In this document: positions 38,233 through 50,960 of the stretch, in pieces
Numbering within the stretch: position 1 is the first letter of the stretch
Layout of the letters: each line of letters opens with the position of its first letter
Assembly: GCF_014805625.2 (NCBI RefSeq)
Contig: NW_023998414.1
Span: 12,161,373-12,225,372, forward strand
Origin: Glossina fuscipes
Taxonomy: Eukaryota > Arthropoda > Insecta > Diptera > Glossinidae
Direction: 5' to 3'
Length of the DNA: 64,000 nt
The notes under the pieces: model-generated
Database searches by the model: none
Seen by the model: the letters and a program-made list of their open reading frames with translations, nothing else
What the model was told of the DNA's origin: nothing
Position numbers and translations under genes: made by a program

Positions 38233-40599
38233 GCATCACAACATTTCTAAGAAAATTCTAAACTTTTCTCAAGTTCCTTTAGTTAAGCTCATGCATTGGC
38301 AGCTGCATAATTAATACATTCTTGATCTAATAGGGTTACTGATACGATATGTTCGCGAAGAGGCGAACGAATAGTAATAAGACTATGCGTCTTTCAACGA
38401 AATTCTGAGATCTACCATTTAAGAAATATATATAAAAGTCAGAGATTTTTTTTTTTTTTTTATGGATAGGAGTTCTTCGCACTAATAAGGCCTAATTTGA
38501 CAAAAGAGCATATACAGCTAGTTAATAACATGCACACTCTAAAATTCAATTTAATGTCCGCCTTAGCCTGCGAATTTATGAGGTTGCTTAAAAAATTCCA
38601 TTCCTCGTTCAACGAATACTTTCAATTCCTTATCCGCGGACCCTCAAGCGATTTTCAGATTTTATTGACTGGCATCACTTGTATGCTATATGATGTGTTC
38701 GATATTTGTCAAGATTTCACTTTTTACTTCACTTTTTCCCAAAAAAAAAAATTAAAAAAAATATGAGTCTGTTCAGTCAACTTGAAGTCGCGCAATGAAT
38801 AAAATAAAATGTATATCTTGAGTAGTCTACGAAACGCATTACGGATTATTATAAACACTTACTCTGGTCATGCTCTCTGATAGTGGATTTTGTGCAATTT
38901 ATTTGTGAATTTAATATATTAAATGTGAAATGAAAGTTTTTTTCAAATTTTTTTAAAATATATTTTTTAACTTTCATTGCCTTAACTATTCTAATAACTG
39001 ACATAGTATTTTTCGTTGATAATGTGAACGGATAAAAAAAAAAAGAACAAAAATATCTTCTCGAAGTTATGCATTTCCAATTTTAGCGCGTTCAGGAATA
39101 TGTCTTTGTTTTGTTTGCCACCTGGCAAAGTTTGCAATATGGTGGTGGAACTTTTGGCGACTTCGAAATTGAATTACTTCCCGTTTCGCTAGATACGGGG
39201 AAATGATTCCAGTGAGGACAGGGCATTTGCTTGGGTATAGTAATAGGAAAAGGCATCTTGTTGAAAAATACGTTCTTTTGTCTTTTTAAATAAATTAATT
39301 TTAAAAATTTGGTGGGGTCGTGGTTAATGTGGTTGTCTCTTTTTTTAAAGCCGCAAACTTACTAAATATACACTTAGTCATACATTGCTTTATAAATAAG
39401 TTATTACTTATAATTATGGAGGCGTGTTAAGTTTCATATGTTAGTAGAAAATTGAAATTTGCTACGTTTACCGCAGATCAGGATTGAAAATGAATGAAAA
39501 GTGCCCACTATTACTCAAAACCTGAAACAATAAAATGGAAAGTACAAAATTAAAAATATTGATATATACTGATCTAAAATTTATTTACATAATAATTTGT
39601 AATATGTAAATTTAGATTAAATCAGCCCATAATCATAGACTATTTTCATATATGTACATATGTACATATATTTTTTTATTTTTATTTTTTTTTTTGATTA
39701 CTGAAACAACACCAAAAATTTCGCATCAAACATCTGGTACACATTTTTGACTTGTGTAGAATCCCAAACTGGTTTACTCTTGCCTTCTTATCTCTTCGCG
39801 CAAAAAATTGAAGCAAAAAGCTAAACCCTGGCATATAAATCCTTAGTTTACGGTCATACAGTCACGGCCTCGACAAGAGATATTTGCTGCAGAAATATTT
39901 TCAATATGATCAAAAAGTTAAAGTAAAAATGCCGCACTGTCACGATCACAAAAAAGTACCTCCTAATGTATATGTGTAAGTGCGAAATGATGAGTATCAA
40001 GAATTCGTCCTAAGATGAATAAAAATTCCTTACGTTGCACAACTACTTTTTGCATACGATACTTGAAGAGCACTTCGAGTTCGTTGCACTACATGTTTTA
40101 GATTGTGTATATATGCGTACACACTAATCGCTTATCTCCAATTAAAAACAAGTAAAAAAGTTGTAAGACTTTGGAAGCTTATATGCCAAGCATATGGAGG
40201 GAAAACGCGTATGCTCTTTATTTTTAATAAATGATCTACAAAGGGATTAATCTTACATTAAATGTCATCGATTGAGACTTGAAGATTTTATATATATGTA
40301 AATGCCATTTTAATGCATTTCGAAATTAGATATCGCTACTTTTAAAACCCGAGCACTGAAGGAGGTCGAGAATTTAAGATGGCGTCGTAACTAAAAATTT
40401 TGTAAACTTAAATATGTAGCTTATCTTTGAACTCCAGTCTGGTGAGTGTTGCATAGGTCTCTAAATATTTTTATTTATTTATTTATCCATTTTGTTTATT
40501 TATACATGAAATTCAAATGGCATAAACCAACAACCGAATTAGATTGACTGTCAAAAATAAATCTTATACTATTTACTTATATATACCTTAACTGAGTTC

Positions 40600-40835
40600 T
40601 ATGAAAATAAACTTTCGAGAAAAACGATTAGGAACATTGAAGCTTAATCCGGCTAATAGCGCCGGCGAGTCAATGGTCTTATTTACTTTAACGGGAATAA
40701 GGCTAGTAAAAGCAAAATATATTTTTAGGAGTAAGCAGAGAGAGCAGCAGATCTTAACTCGAATTCCTCAGGAAAAGAGACCATACAACTGAGGCGTATT
40801 CAAGCATTGGTCTCACCAAGCTAATTTTAAAGTTA
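40600..40835 (-). mobile_element. LINE reverse-transcriptase C-terminal remnant
   Basis: The minus strand at 40779-40832 reads SLVRPMLEYASVVWS, a near-exact match to the conserved C-terminal end of non-LTR retrotransposon ORF2 proteins (Jockey/CR1-type, consensus near LVRPILEYASVVWSPY). Further along, around 40.60-40.68 kb, it reads VNKTIDSPALLAGLSFNVPNR, matching the next conserved stretch (near IDCPELLSKLNFNVPSR). Stops and frame changes lie between, so it is a dead 5'-truncated fragment. Only the last part of ORF2 remains; the catalytic YADD region is absent. Confidence 0.7.
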
Positions 40836-41542
40836 TTATTATATTTATATATTATATTAACCAAATCGTTTTTTAAAGAGTGAGAAGTGGTAGTTTCCAA
40901 ATTATGGAACAATTATCGCAGAAAAATATATCTAATATAATATATGTATCTATATCTGCATATATCTCATCAATCTTCTTTATCATTAATCAATAAACAA
41001 ACTTGCTTGCAAACTTTTTATAAGTTTGTTGTTTACATTTACGTTGATTTCTTCATTGCTGGTTGTAAAACTATGTTTTTCTTTACATTTTTCCTGTGGA
41101 ACAATATGGAATTTGCAAATCATATGGTTTTGTATGCATGGTAACAAATGAAGCAAAAAAAGAGAAAGAAGAAATAATAAAAACGACTTTTATCAAATTT
41201 AAAAATTATTCATCTAATTTTATATTTCATGTTATATTACATTAATTCATTTTATTCACCTCTATTTTATTTTATTAATTTTTTTAGTTTATTGTGTTTC
41301 TTTTACTTTGTTGTCCATATGTTTAATTTGTATTCCCCAACCTGAAAACAAAGCGCGGCTTGATTGTCCTTTTGCTAAGGCATTGACAGCCCATCTGGCA
41401 TCGTCGTGGATGGTGACATGACTCGTTACCGCTTTCATGCAAAAGCGGAAAAATAATCGTTAAATAAAAAAGAGGAATAAATAATTGGCTGTTCTGTTCT
41501 GTTGCTCGCATTTAGAATTTTTGATTAAAATAAAATAGAAAA

Positions 41543-42696
41543 ATGCATAATACCACCCAAAGACCATCGGCAAATATAAACATCGTAAACTCTCTTGACT
41601 TAATCAATGCGGTCCGTAAACATGAAATCCTGTACAACCGAGCAGCAAACGGATACACCAATATCAAACTAAGAGAACATGGATGGGAAAAGGTTGCTCT
41701 GGAGTTGTTTCCACACTACATAAATTGTAGTGATTATCTACGAGACCAAATACGTGAGTTATAAATTCAACACCACTTACCATTCAGCAATGTATTTAGA
41801 GATTTTGCAGGTATGTGCGTCCGACAGCGTTGGAAAAAACTTCGAGATGATGTTACTTGCAAAATACGAAATATAAAAAGTGTAGAAAATTATACGCGAA
41901 AAAAAGAGGGCACTCTCTTGGCACAGCTTGAATTTTTAATACCTTTCATCAATTCGCCGAGTTGTACGAGGTGCGTTTGCATTGTGCATTAACATTGAAT
42001 AGTTTCATTTCTAAATACAACAATTCTAATATTCTTAGATTGGCCCAAGAATTAGGCTTGCAAAAAAATACTTCCAATCCCAATGTACTCCTAGATGATG
42101 ATGATGAAAATGAATTTGAAAACTGCATCGATTTAACATCCGATGATAATCATTTTGATAATAACCTTAGCATAACGGAGGCCACTCAGAGAATAGATTT
42201 CGAAGTTGATAATACCCATTTAAATGAAGTGACGTCTTCAGCGCCTGAATATCAAAATGAAATGCAGCAAACCGACGAAAATGATTCGAATATTCCAGAA
42301 GAATGTGAATTTCTTAGTTCTAGCCCGCGTAGTTGTAAGGTCACTGATGAAAATTTAGAGCCCTATAATGAGGGTAACGATGATAATGAAACTAATAATC
42401 CTGATAATGAAAATAGCAGCAATTCTCGAAAACGTTCGAACTTTGAAAACGATAATACTGGCAATTATGACACCGATGTACAAAGTCAAATATTAACATA
42501 TTTAAGTAATATCGAAAAACGACAACGTTTGGAGTCACAAAACGATTATTACAATCAAGACGAAGATCGAATGTTTCTATTATCTTTAGTTTCTGATCTA
42601 AAAAGAGTGCCAGCAGCCTCCAAAATGCTTGTCAAAGCTGAAATAACAGCGTCTATAGCACGAGCGGTAGACCAACAAAAAAACGTATTTTCATAA
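41543..42696 (+). CDS. MADF-BESS domain DNA-binding protein
   Basis: Exons 41543-41753, 41811-41970 and 42039-42696 join in frame (342 residues); introns are 57 and 68 bp with GT-AG ends. The N-terminal MADF domain (about residues 16-118, Myb/SANT-like, as in Adf1) is shown by LINAVRKHEILYNR, the HGWEKVALEL block, and RWKKLRDD with YTRKKEG after the first splice. The middle is acidic and Asn/Asp/Glu-rich, probably disordered. A BESS motif at about residues 300-334 (MFLLSLVSDLKRVP and following) closes the protein; in this family it mediates protein-protein contacts. MADF proteins bind DNA in the nucleus and act as transcription regulators; the targets of this one are unknown. The ATG at 41543 has AAAA before it, favourable in flies. 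The family is large in Diptera, so no orthologue is named. Confidence 0.88.
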
Positions 42697-42794
42697 AAAT
42701 TTTTCAAAACCATAAAATTGTTAATTCCAAAAACAAGAAGCATGTACGTGCATGTACGTAGGACAGAGGGAAAGTATTTTGTTTTGGGGCAGAA

Positions 42795-42800
42795 AATAAA
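42795..42800 (+). terminator. Candidate poly(A) signal for the MADF-BESS gene
   Basis: AATAAA about 100 bp after the stop codon at 42694-42696; a second AATAAA lies near 42.92 kb. Confidence 0.4.
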
Positions 42801-44605
42801 TGGCTGCAATTTCAACCAGGTTTCTAAAAATCCCAACGATTTTTCTATGCTTGTGGAAGTAACATTAATTTGATTACGTTTATTCGTCCATTTGATTCGC
42901 GTGGGTCTACGGGAATAAATAAAAATATTCTATTTAGAAAATATTTGACAAATCTGATCTTGTGCAAGCGATATTTTCCACAATATATATATGAAAGCGT
43001 ACGTAACTCGTAAGAAGTAAAGATTATTAAATTGTTGTTAAAACACCATTACATTTATTTAAAAAAAAAAAAAAAATGAAAATAGCAATAAATATTTCAT
43101 ATAATAATAATTTTAAAATTAGTGAAACTATGTAGAATCGATTTTGAATATTAATGTATTTCTACATGACAAACAATCTATATTTTTCTTGTACAAATTT
43201 TTACCGTATGCTTTAATTACTTCTTATATGAAAAATCGTAACACCCGCCGGAAGGCAATGCGCCTAAATTAGTTGAAGACAAACTGGTATGCTGTGTATG
43301 TTGATTTTCTGTCACAATTGCGACGATGAAGATTTTGAAGATTTTGAGATAGACGAATTGAAATGTGGTCGTATCAGTTTGTGTGACGATGGGTGATGTG
43401 GGGAAGGCTGAACGCTGACAACACCGCTTAAGTTCACCGGATGGTTATCAAAGACTGTTAAATTAAGATAAAGGGAGACATCAGAGGCTATTAATATAAG
43501 TAAAGAAAGTTCTGTCACTGCTGAATTAAAATGAACAATGGGCAATGGATGTCGTGTTTTCTTTTTTTCGATACTTTGGTATTTTTAATCAATCTTAAAA
43601 AGTTCAACGAAGCGATCTCACAAACTATGGGCTTGTATTAATTAATACGCACCGAGGTCTAAAACGCAACTGTCACTTCTACACACTATTGTCAATTTTT
43701 CAGTAAATCAATTTTTCTATTAGCTTAATACACACGTTGCATCTTCTGGAACGTGTGGAAAAAACCTGGCAACCGATCATAATAAACAAATTAACAAATC
43801 ACCTATTCTGCCATTGTAGTCGTTAAAACGGTTATAAAATTAATTACCAATCGTGATTATAAATATTATGTGTAAGGTGATTGCATGCACTGGTACGATA
43901 TATGTTAATCAAAATATTTTCCGTCATTTTCCTACAACATGCTGCATTGATTTGAACAAATGGTAAATAGAAGGCGCTATTTTTGGTGAGGTGGGCGCGG
44001 CAGAACTTCCCATTCGCGCTACAACAGTGTATCCTTGACAACTCTGGCAACATGTAGCCGAACGTTGCCATGGAAGAGAATGAATTTGTGGCTATTAACC
44101 GCTATTGCTGGTCTTTTTTGCATCGTTCAACTTGTTCAATTCACGTCGGTATAAAGCAGTTGTTAATACATATACACACATATGCACAATAAAACTGTAT
44201 GGCTATGAATATTCCGCTTCGGTGTTGCTCGCTCTCCGAATTTATGATTAAAAAAAAAGTGAACGGAATAAAATTTATCTTTCCCCTTTTTGTTCATTAA
44301 AAGAAAGGAATCTTAAGAAAAACTCACGTGGTGGCGTCCGTCGTAATTAATGTCGAATTAACATGTTGAGCATTCTAGTCGCATTCTACCCTCCAAGTTT
44401 TTTTATTTGTTACCCATATCGGCGGTATTGTTCAAAAATATATATATTAATCGACCAGGTCGTCGTGCCTAGTATATTTATTGTAAAATTAATCCATTTC
44501 TAGGCTGATGATATATTTCCGTTCGACAAATGTACAAAATAATTTTAAACATTCTGTCTTGCATAAACATTAATGATCAGAAAGTTTAATCGTTTGTCAC
44601 TTTGT

Positions 44606-45053
44606 GTGGGCATGGCCGATTTTTCCCATTTTTGCATGTAAGAAATAGAGTGTTTCGCGAAGTAAATGTAGAAAATTGGAGACTTTTATGTTTTTTAATT
44701 TCTGAGTAATGAGCAAAAACCCACCAATTTTACTAAAGAAAAACAGAGTTGCGTTCAGTTTATGTTCCACTGCTCTGACCAATTTGGTGCATTCTGGATA
44801 TCAACCTGTGTGCAAAAGCTTTCAATTTTTCTATCAAATTTGAAGTCGATATCTTCGTCTTTGCGACCAGGAGATTGCCAAAAACACACACCACAGATGG
44901 ACCGACATGGCCTAATCGATTCAGAATTTCACACAGATCAAGAATATATATATATGTATACATACTTTATAGGGTCTTAAAAGCTTGCGTTTGGATGTTG
45001 TAAACATTATGACAAAATTAGTGTACCCCCATCCTTTGATGATGGGTATAATA
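44606..45053 (+). repeat. Dispersed repeat family A, copy 1
   Basis: Modules in order: GGGCATGGCCGATTTTTCCC, a TCAACCTGTGTGCAAAAGCT block, a GATGGACCGACATGG block, AATCGATTCAGAATTT, GATCAAGAATATATA with ACTTTATAGGGTCT, and an end with a CCCCATC...GATGGG inverted pair and GGGTATAA. It has no coding capacity. The hairpin-like end is compatible with a Helitron-type non-autonomous element, but that is an inference. Confidence 0.65.
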
Positions 45054-46250
45054 ACAATAAGATTAATAAAAAAAAATTAATAATAAAAAAAATTAATTTT
45101 TTTTTTTTTTTTTTGTAGACCTATCCTCGCTTATTTTCCACTTTATGTGCACTTTTCTTTTATATTTTCTTGCAATTTTTAAGAATTTTTCCCTTTATGC
45201 CGTTACATAATCTTTTGCTGTTAGAATAAAAATGATCAGTGATGTCCTGAAGAATAAATAATAAATATGTCATGCTTTCGTAGTCTCTACATTTATGTTA
45301 TTTAAACTGCAGAATACAAAAGAAGCGCAAAAAGATGAGACCGGCTTTTAAGGGTTACATGCCAGAAACATATGGTTAATGAATGATCTGATCTATCAAT
45401 GCTTGTGCCCAAAATCTAAATTAGGGAATTATATGCAGTCTTTAAAGTTAACTTATGCCCGACATAGGCAAGATAGGAGAGTTGATACGATACTATTTAA
45501 AGAGTGCCGATATGCGGGTTTAACTTACTTAGATATTATTTAAATGTTTGCCTAAGCAGATCGGAATTCGCATAATTATAGGTATGCTTCACTTGTCAAA
45601 CTTGTAATAACAAGAAAAGACGATCTTCATATTCTAAGGAAGCGACCATCCCACTACTACCCCAACTGGGACTTTGGTCTTTATCATTATTATTATTATT
45701 ATTAGTATTTTAATTTTATTATCATACTTAAGCCTTGCTTTAATAATGCGTGGAATCTTACGCTAATTGTTCGTGCCATACATGAATCTCTATATTGTCA
45801 GTATTTTCTTTTTATTTGAACATATTTGAATTTATTATATATACTATGAACATACTTATTATGCATTAATTTAGCTCAATATTGGATTTCTTTCAGTTAT
45901 GTCAACGAATTATCTCATGTTATTAGTCTGGACGCATCGTGTATGAAACCATAAATATATGTAGATGTTCATATTCAATGAGAACATAAAATTCATAATT
46001 ATATTACATCTTGTCTCGCTTCACATTTGTTTTGTTTGCCTACAAAATGAATAAAGGGAAACATTTTGTTAGGATCTGACATTTGAAAGTGAAGCCCAAA
46101 AGAAAAGGAAAGAAGTGCTTTTTTGGAAACACAAGCCAATCTTAATTATTCCTGGCTGGTAGGTTCCCATTCTAGTTAATTATATAATATTTAAAATTAG
46201 TCAGCAAACTTTAACAGATTTATAGAGAAACATTTGAGCGATAAAAGGAA

Positions 46251-46911
46251 ATGGGTAGTGGGCGATGGCGGTTAAGATCCTTATATAAAAAACGAGATAT
46301 CGATGGATTATTTGTTATCGGATTCGATTGCCTGTATTATATCGACGTCGAGCAAAATGTTTGTAAATTTTCTGAAATGTTTGATCATCTTTTAAATTTG
46401 ACGGAGAATATATTAACGAAATCGTCGTATAGACCGTATATATGTTGATAAGCGCAGATTATTGTGAAACATGACAAACATCTTGTAATATTTTCGTTCC
46501 TTCAAACGCGTACTCAATACATCTGCTAGCAGTGTGCGACACGAATTACAATTTTTACGGCCATTGACATTGGCATTGGCGTACCGCGTTCCAAAGTGGC
46601 GATGGCATTATGTGTCATTCGAAATTTACGGGACATTTAATCCAAAGTCCAAGCTGGCTGAAAGTTATCACAAAACACTAATATCGAGTTTCCATAGTAT
46701 TTTGTAAGCGACACAGTATTTCCTCTACGGGACAACCTAATGGGGATTCTATTATCCCAAGACAAGGAAACTGTCAATAAAAGGTTATCTAAGGAAAGGA
46801 GAACAATCGAAAATGCATTCGGCTTCTCCACGTGAATCGCGATAACACTGCAGCAGTGATAAAGACGACCGATGTTTTAAATAATTTTGCGAAAATGCAC
46901 AAAAGCATCTA
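46251..46911 (+). pseudogene. Broken PIF/Harbinger transposase
   Basis: The first 65 codons (46251-46448) match the N-terminal region of Harbinger-type transposases: RWRLRSLYKKRDIDG, then a MFDHLLNLTENI segment, where the family usually has RRWW-R-(9)-RD--G and FDELL-LV. After stops and frame changes, 46776-46823 reads NKRLSKERRTIENAFG, matching the conserved RLSRARRVVENAFG block near the C-terminus, and about 30 codons later VLNNFAKMH matches the VLHNF block. A weak GDS trace near 46.74 kb may be the second catalytic aspartate region. Order and spacing are right, but at least three breaks make it dead. Related proteins include vertebrate HARBI1. Terminal inverted repeats were not located. 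Confidence 0.6.
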
Positions 46912-47137
46912 AAGCCAAATGATTTCGTTTTCTTTTAATATTTACTTTACGAGCAGCAAGCAAACAACGCGGAAAATAAGTTTGTTCATGTGGGCGCTGC
47001 AATAATGTTCTTTGAAAACTTTGGACCCGATGAATGGACGCATATGCTTAGGTGCACGCACTCTGAAACTGCAACTGGCCAAAAATTCATATAGTTAATT
47101 TTGAAAAATAGTGAAATTATGAAACTATAAAATTAAA

Positions 47138-47545
47138 TAGGCGTGACTGATTTTTTTTTACTACGCCATTGCCTACAGAACTACTACTTGCAAGTTAGTC
47201 CGCTGTAGCTTATGAGTGTAATGAGTGAAAACACAATTTTTTATTACTTTTTAAAAGCAGAGGTATTCTCAGTTGAAGTGGTGCTGTGAGCGTGTCCATC
47301 GACCAATTTGCTCCCCCATTTTCCACACTTCAACCTGTGTGCGAGAACGTCCAACATTTCTGTCAAATGTAAAGTCGATCGATAGCCAAGAGAATGTTTG
47401 CAACAGCCATTATACAGACGGACGGACGGACTGATATGCTTAAATCGCTTCAGAATTTGATGCTGCCCAAGAATATATTTGCTTTGTGGTGTCTCTGATG
47501 CTCGCTATTGAGGGTTGCAAACATTTTCATAAAATGATTGCTGAT
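47138..47545 (+). repeat. Dispersed repeat family A, copy 2
   Basis: It has the GGCGTGACTGATTTTTT opening, TCAACCTGTGTGCGAGAACG, GACGGACGGACTGATATGC, AATCGCTTCAGAATTTGATG, CAAGAATATATTTGCTTTGT and GGGTTGCAAACATTTTCATA blocks in the same order as copy 1. The hairpin-like end is not evident. Confidence 0.6.
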
Positions 47546-48447
47546 TATTTGAAAAAGTTTATTGTGTGCTACAGCAGGTTATTTCGCTATAGCGAATAAT
47601 TCGAACGAAAATTGTAGGAGTTGCGTGACAAGCCGTTTCGAATAATCGTGTTTCGACAAAAACACGTTTATCGACCTCAAATGCGTTGTAAACATGCTTT
47701 TCCATTACACTAAATTTTTGATCATTTTTGATGATTCTGCACCTTTCTTTCTCTCTCCGTCTCTCTTCGTTGCCCTTCAGGATTATAAAAATAAACTGGT
47801 CTGTTTAAATATTCTTTCTTATTCCCTTTCTTTCAAGTTTTTTTTTTTTTTGCTTGACAATTGCTGCATTTTACGTATAGGATGTTGCGCTCCGCTTCAT
47901 TCCTACTCCGACAGATGCTTTAGTGAGGGCACTTTTATGCACTTGCGCGCACTTGTCAACACTTAATCGCACAAATGACGGTACTCAAATCTTGCATCAA
48001 ATTTCCCGTTCATGGAACTTTGAATTCGATGTTGACCGTGTAGCTAGCTGTCTTACTTACGCGAAAGCCGTTGTGAAATTCTTCAATTTTATCTTAAAAT
48101 GCTTCTAAGTAATAGTTTTTTTTTTTTTTTTTCGTTTGTCGATAAACACAACAGCTTTGTTTTTCTTATCGGTTGCTATGGATTAGACAAAAGTGACTGT
48201 GGTGCTTAGACACGATTTCATCTGTTGATCATTTACGCTATCGTCACAACAAATGCAAGGAGGTTAACATTCGACCATGCAGACGGTTCTAAAAGTTGAT
48301 AATAGGCAACCGATTTTAAGCTTAGATATCATGCACTCAGTGCAACTTGATAGTGCTTGGCTAACTCTGGTACGCCCATTGTCACCTGGAGATTAGTAAT
48401 ATATTGAATGGAATGTGGTATCAAAAGAAATGATGTATAATTGGAAA

Positions 48448-48563
48448 ATGTCTCGACCACTGAAGAGTATAAGTAATAATGTTGAAAAATCGTCGTCAGA
48501 GATTAGAAATCGTAGCTCAAGATATCAACCTGAGTGGCGCGTTACAGCTTATCATATTTTAAG
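48448..48563 (+). other. Possible isolated coding exon, unproven
   Basis: An ATG at 48448 with AAAA before it opens 38 codons of balanced composition (MSRPLKSISN at the start, QPEWRVTAYHIL at the end) that run exactly to an AG|GTAAAT donor-like site. No following exon was found, and the flanks look like decayed repeat. It is recorded because length and donor fit; chance or a transposon relic is more likely. Confidence 0.12.
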
Positions 48564-48783
48564 GTAAATCGGAAAAATCCGATCGGTAAATGTGAATATA
48601 CGGCCTCTCTTTCCCTCAGAGCAAATTACCGATTCAAGAAAGGAATTTGCCAGAAAAATTCAAAAAAACTTATCAGTCAAAGGAATCCGTTTAATATCTC
48701 ACGTTAGTTTTCGATAACAATAAATATATTCTCAAGTTTGATCTTCAAAGACTAAATATGTTTTACGAAATCTTTACCACACA

Positions 48784-48786
<3 letters not shown>

Positions 48787-48814
<28 letters not shown>
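48787..48814. repeat. (TA)n microsatellite passing into (TG)n
   Basis: About 14 TA units followed by TGTG-rich sequence. Confidence 0.85.
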
Positions 48815-48820
<6 letters not shown>

Positions 48821-50224
48821 ATGTGCGCGCTTGTGTGTATGTTTTTGTTTGTGTATACCATATTTATTATAATATAAAATTTTATTTATTTGTAACTTTA
48901 AATAAATTAAATACATTAAATAATTTATGATTTTTACTTTACTTATTTGAATAATTTTTTTTTATTTAATTGTAATAATATTCTTATCGAATGGTATGCA
49001 TATACTTGCGTGTTCATTTTAATAGATTTTCTTTTCTTTTTTTTGTTGTTTTTTTTTTTTTAAATAAATATTTAAATCTTAAAAAACAATTTGTATTTTT
49101 TTTTTGTTTTTATGTTTTTTTTTTTTTCGTTTAAATTTTGCTTAAAAATTTGTTTTTAAAAATATTTATTTTTATAAGGATTACATATATATTTCATTTA
49201 ATAAAATTTTTTATATTAAATATTTGAACTAAGAAAACTATTGATGCATACATTTTAAATTATATGTTAAAGAAAAAAAAAATAAAATAAAAAAAACAAA
49301 AACAATAAATGAAAAAGAAAATGATTTTATCTTTAATATCATATTTTCACGTATCAAATACAGTTGGATTGATATACATTTTTTGATATATTCGCATGGT
49401 GTTGGGAAGGATATAGTAGTGGTATGAGTTATATATATTAACTTAAATGAATAAATTGTTATCATATTTCATTTCAATTTAAATTTAATTTTAAATATTT
49501 TTCTATATATATATACGTATACGTAAATATATATGCCCACTAATATCATAAAATTACTATTCTTCACTATTTATTTATTATCATTTATTATTATTGTTAT
49601 TATTATTACTATTATCATTATTTATTATTATTTATTATTATTTCTTATTAAGGTTTTATTGTTAACTAAAGCATATATACAAATCTATTCGTTAAGTATG
49701 AATAAAAAAATTTACATGTAATATCGTTTTTTTTCCTTTTTTTTTTTTTTGTTTTTATTCTTCGTTTTCTTTTCACAATAAATTAACAAATTCTTGTATT
49801 TTGAAGTTTTATTCATTTATTTTTTTATGCATTTCTCGTTTTCATTGACTATAAAATTCAATTTGCTTTTCTTTTTATGATTTTTGTTATTATAAAGCTT
49901 TTCGTTCATATATTTTGTTTTACATATATAAAAAAATAACATTTTAATTGTTTATTAATTTTTCTGTATTTCAAACCATCTTTCACATTAAAATGCGTAA
50001 GATATTATTATATTCGCTTTAGAACGAACCTATGATACCCATCAGCACAAGTATATGTATCTGATTAAGATCTGATCGAGATTTTATATTTACATCGAAA
50101 ATTTGTAACAAATTTTACTATCATTTTTTAAAAATTTTGTTTTTTGTTTTGTGTTTATTTCTCCCTCCCTCCCGCTCTCTCTCTCACCCAATGTCTTTTT
50201 TGAAAATATCCTAAGCAGACGAAC

Positions 50225-50360
50225 TTATTAGAAAGATTATAGTCAAGTTGCCATTTGTCACGCTATTTGCAGCGTTTGGAAATTCCACAACAGGCAAATG
50301 GACGGAACGACATTAGATCAGCTAATCGACGATGTAAGCACTTTATGGGCTATGTAGCTT
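50225..50360 (+). repeat. Dispersed repeat family A, fragment
   Basis: It keeps the AAATGGACGGAACGACATTA, GATCAGCTAATCGACGATG and CACTTTATGGGC blocks; the ends are lost. Confidence 0.4.
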
Positions 50361-50918
50361 TTTTTCAATGGTTGTACTCCCTCCTTGTGTTTCTTCAATC
50401 TGTTTTTCCTTTCAATTCTTTTTAAAGGCAAATAAGTACCTTGGGAGCATCATGTTGTTGTAGCCATAAATAGACGGTCAACGTATACGCCTTTCCCATC
50501 ATAAAAAAACAAAAATGAATTTTTTTTAAACATTTTACTTATGAATCTTTATGCGGAGCTATAAGACAAGATTAACTTGTGTTGATGGGTATATAAAACA
50601 ATGTCCTTTGCTCTTCCTATTGTTATTAAAAAACAATATTTCTTCCTTATTTTCGTTCTTTTCAATAAAACGAGTAGTTCCCCCATTCAAAATCTCTCTT
50701 TTGCGTTTTTCGTTTTATTAAAATCCTTAATAATATATAATAATAAGAGAATAATTTTTCTATAAGTTCCATTAAATTATTTTCCTTTCACTTTTCATAA
50801 TTTTTTTATTTTTTTTCTTTTTTAGTTTTTTAAGCAAAATTTAAATTTAAATTTTCAAATCTATTAAAAGTAATTTTGTGCTGACAAAAAAGGAGAGATT
50901 TATTTAAAATAAAAATAT

Positions 50919-50928
50919 NNNNNNNNNN
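50919..50928. other. Assembly gap, 10 N
   Basis: Ten undetermined bases directly followed by a (TA)n tract (50929-50957), so the gap probably reflects failure to assemble the microsatellite. Confidence 1.

Positions 50929-50960
<32 letters not shown>

Larger units (their letters stand above)
38066..41542. other. Intergenic stretch between PARG and the MADF-BESS gene
   Basis: It begins with the probable PARG 3' UTR, including (TA)n at 38156-38187. Beyond that are poly(T)/poly(A) runs (near 38.45, 39.68 kb) and a LINE remnant at 40600-40835. No intact gene was seen. Confidence 0.5.
42697..48800. other. Intergenic stretch with transposon relics
   Basis: It starts with the 3' UTR of the MADF-BESS gene. 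After that come two copies of repeat family A (44606-45053, 47138-47545) and a broken Harbinger transposase (46251-46911). Other open frames (for example 43312-43545 minus, 43844-44071 minus, 47694-48108 plus) did not match a known protein. No intact gene is supported. Confidence 0.45.

Noticed and set aside
43312..43545. Ser/His-rich minus-strand frame after the MADF-BESS gene
   Set aside because: It starts at TTG with no ATG, has no splice context, and matches nothing I know.
43844..44071. Minus-strand ATG frame of 75 codons and an opposing short plus-strand frame
   Set aside because: Both short, opposed, no family signature, no downstream poly(A) logic; treated as chance.
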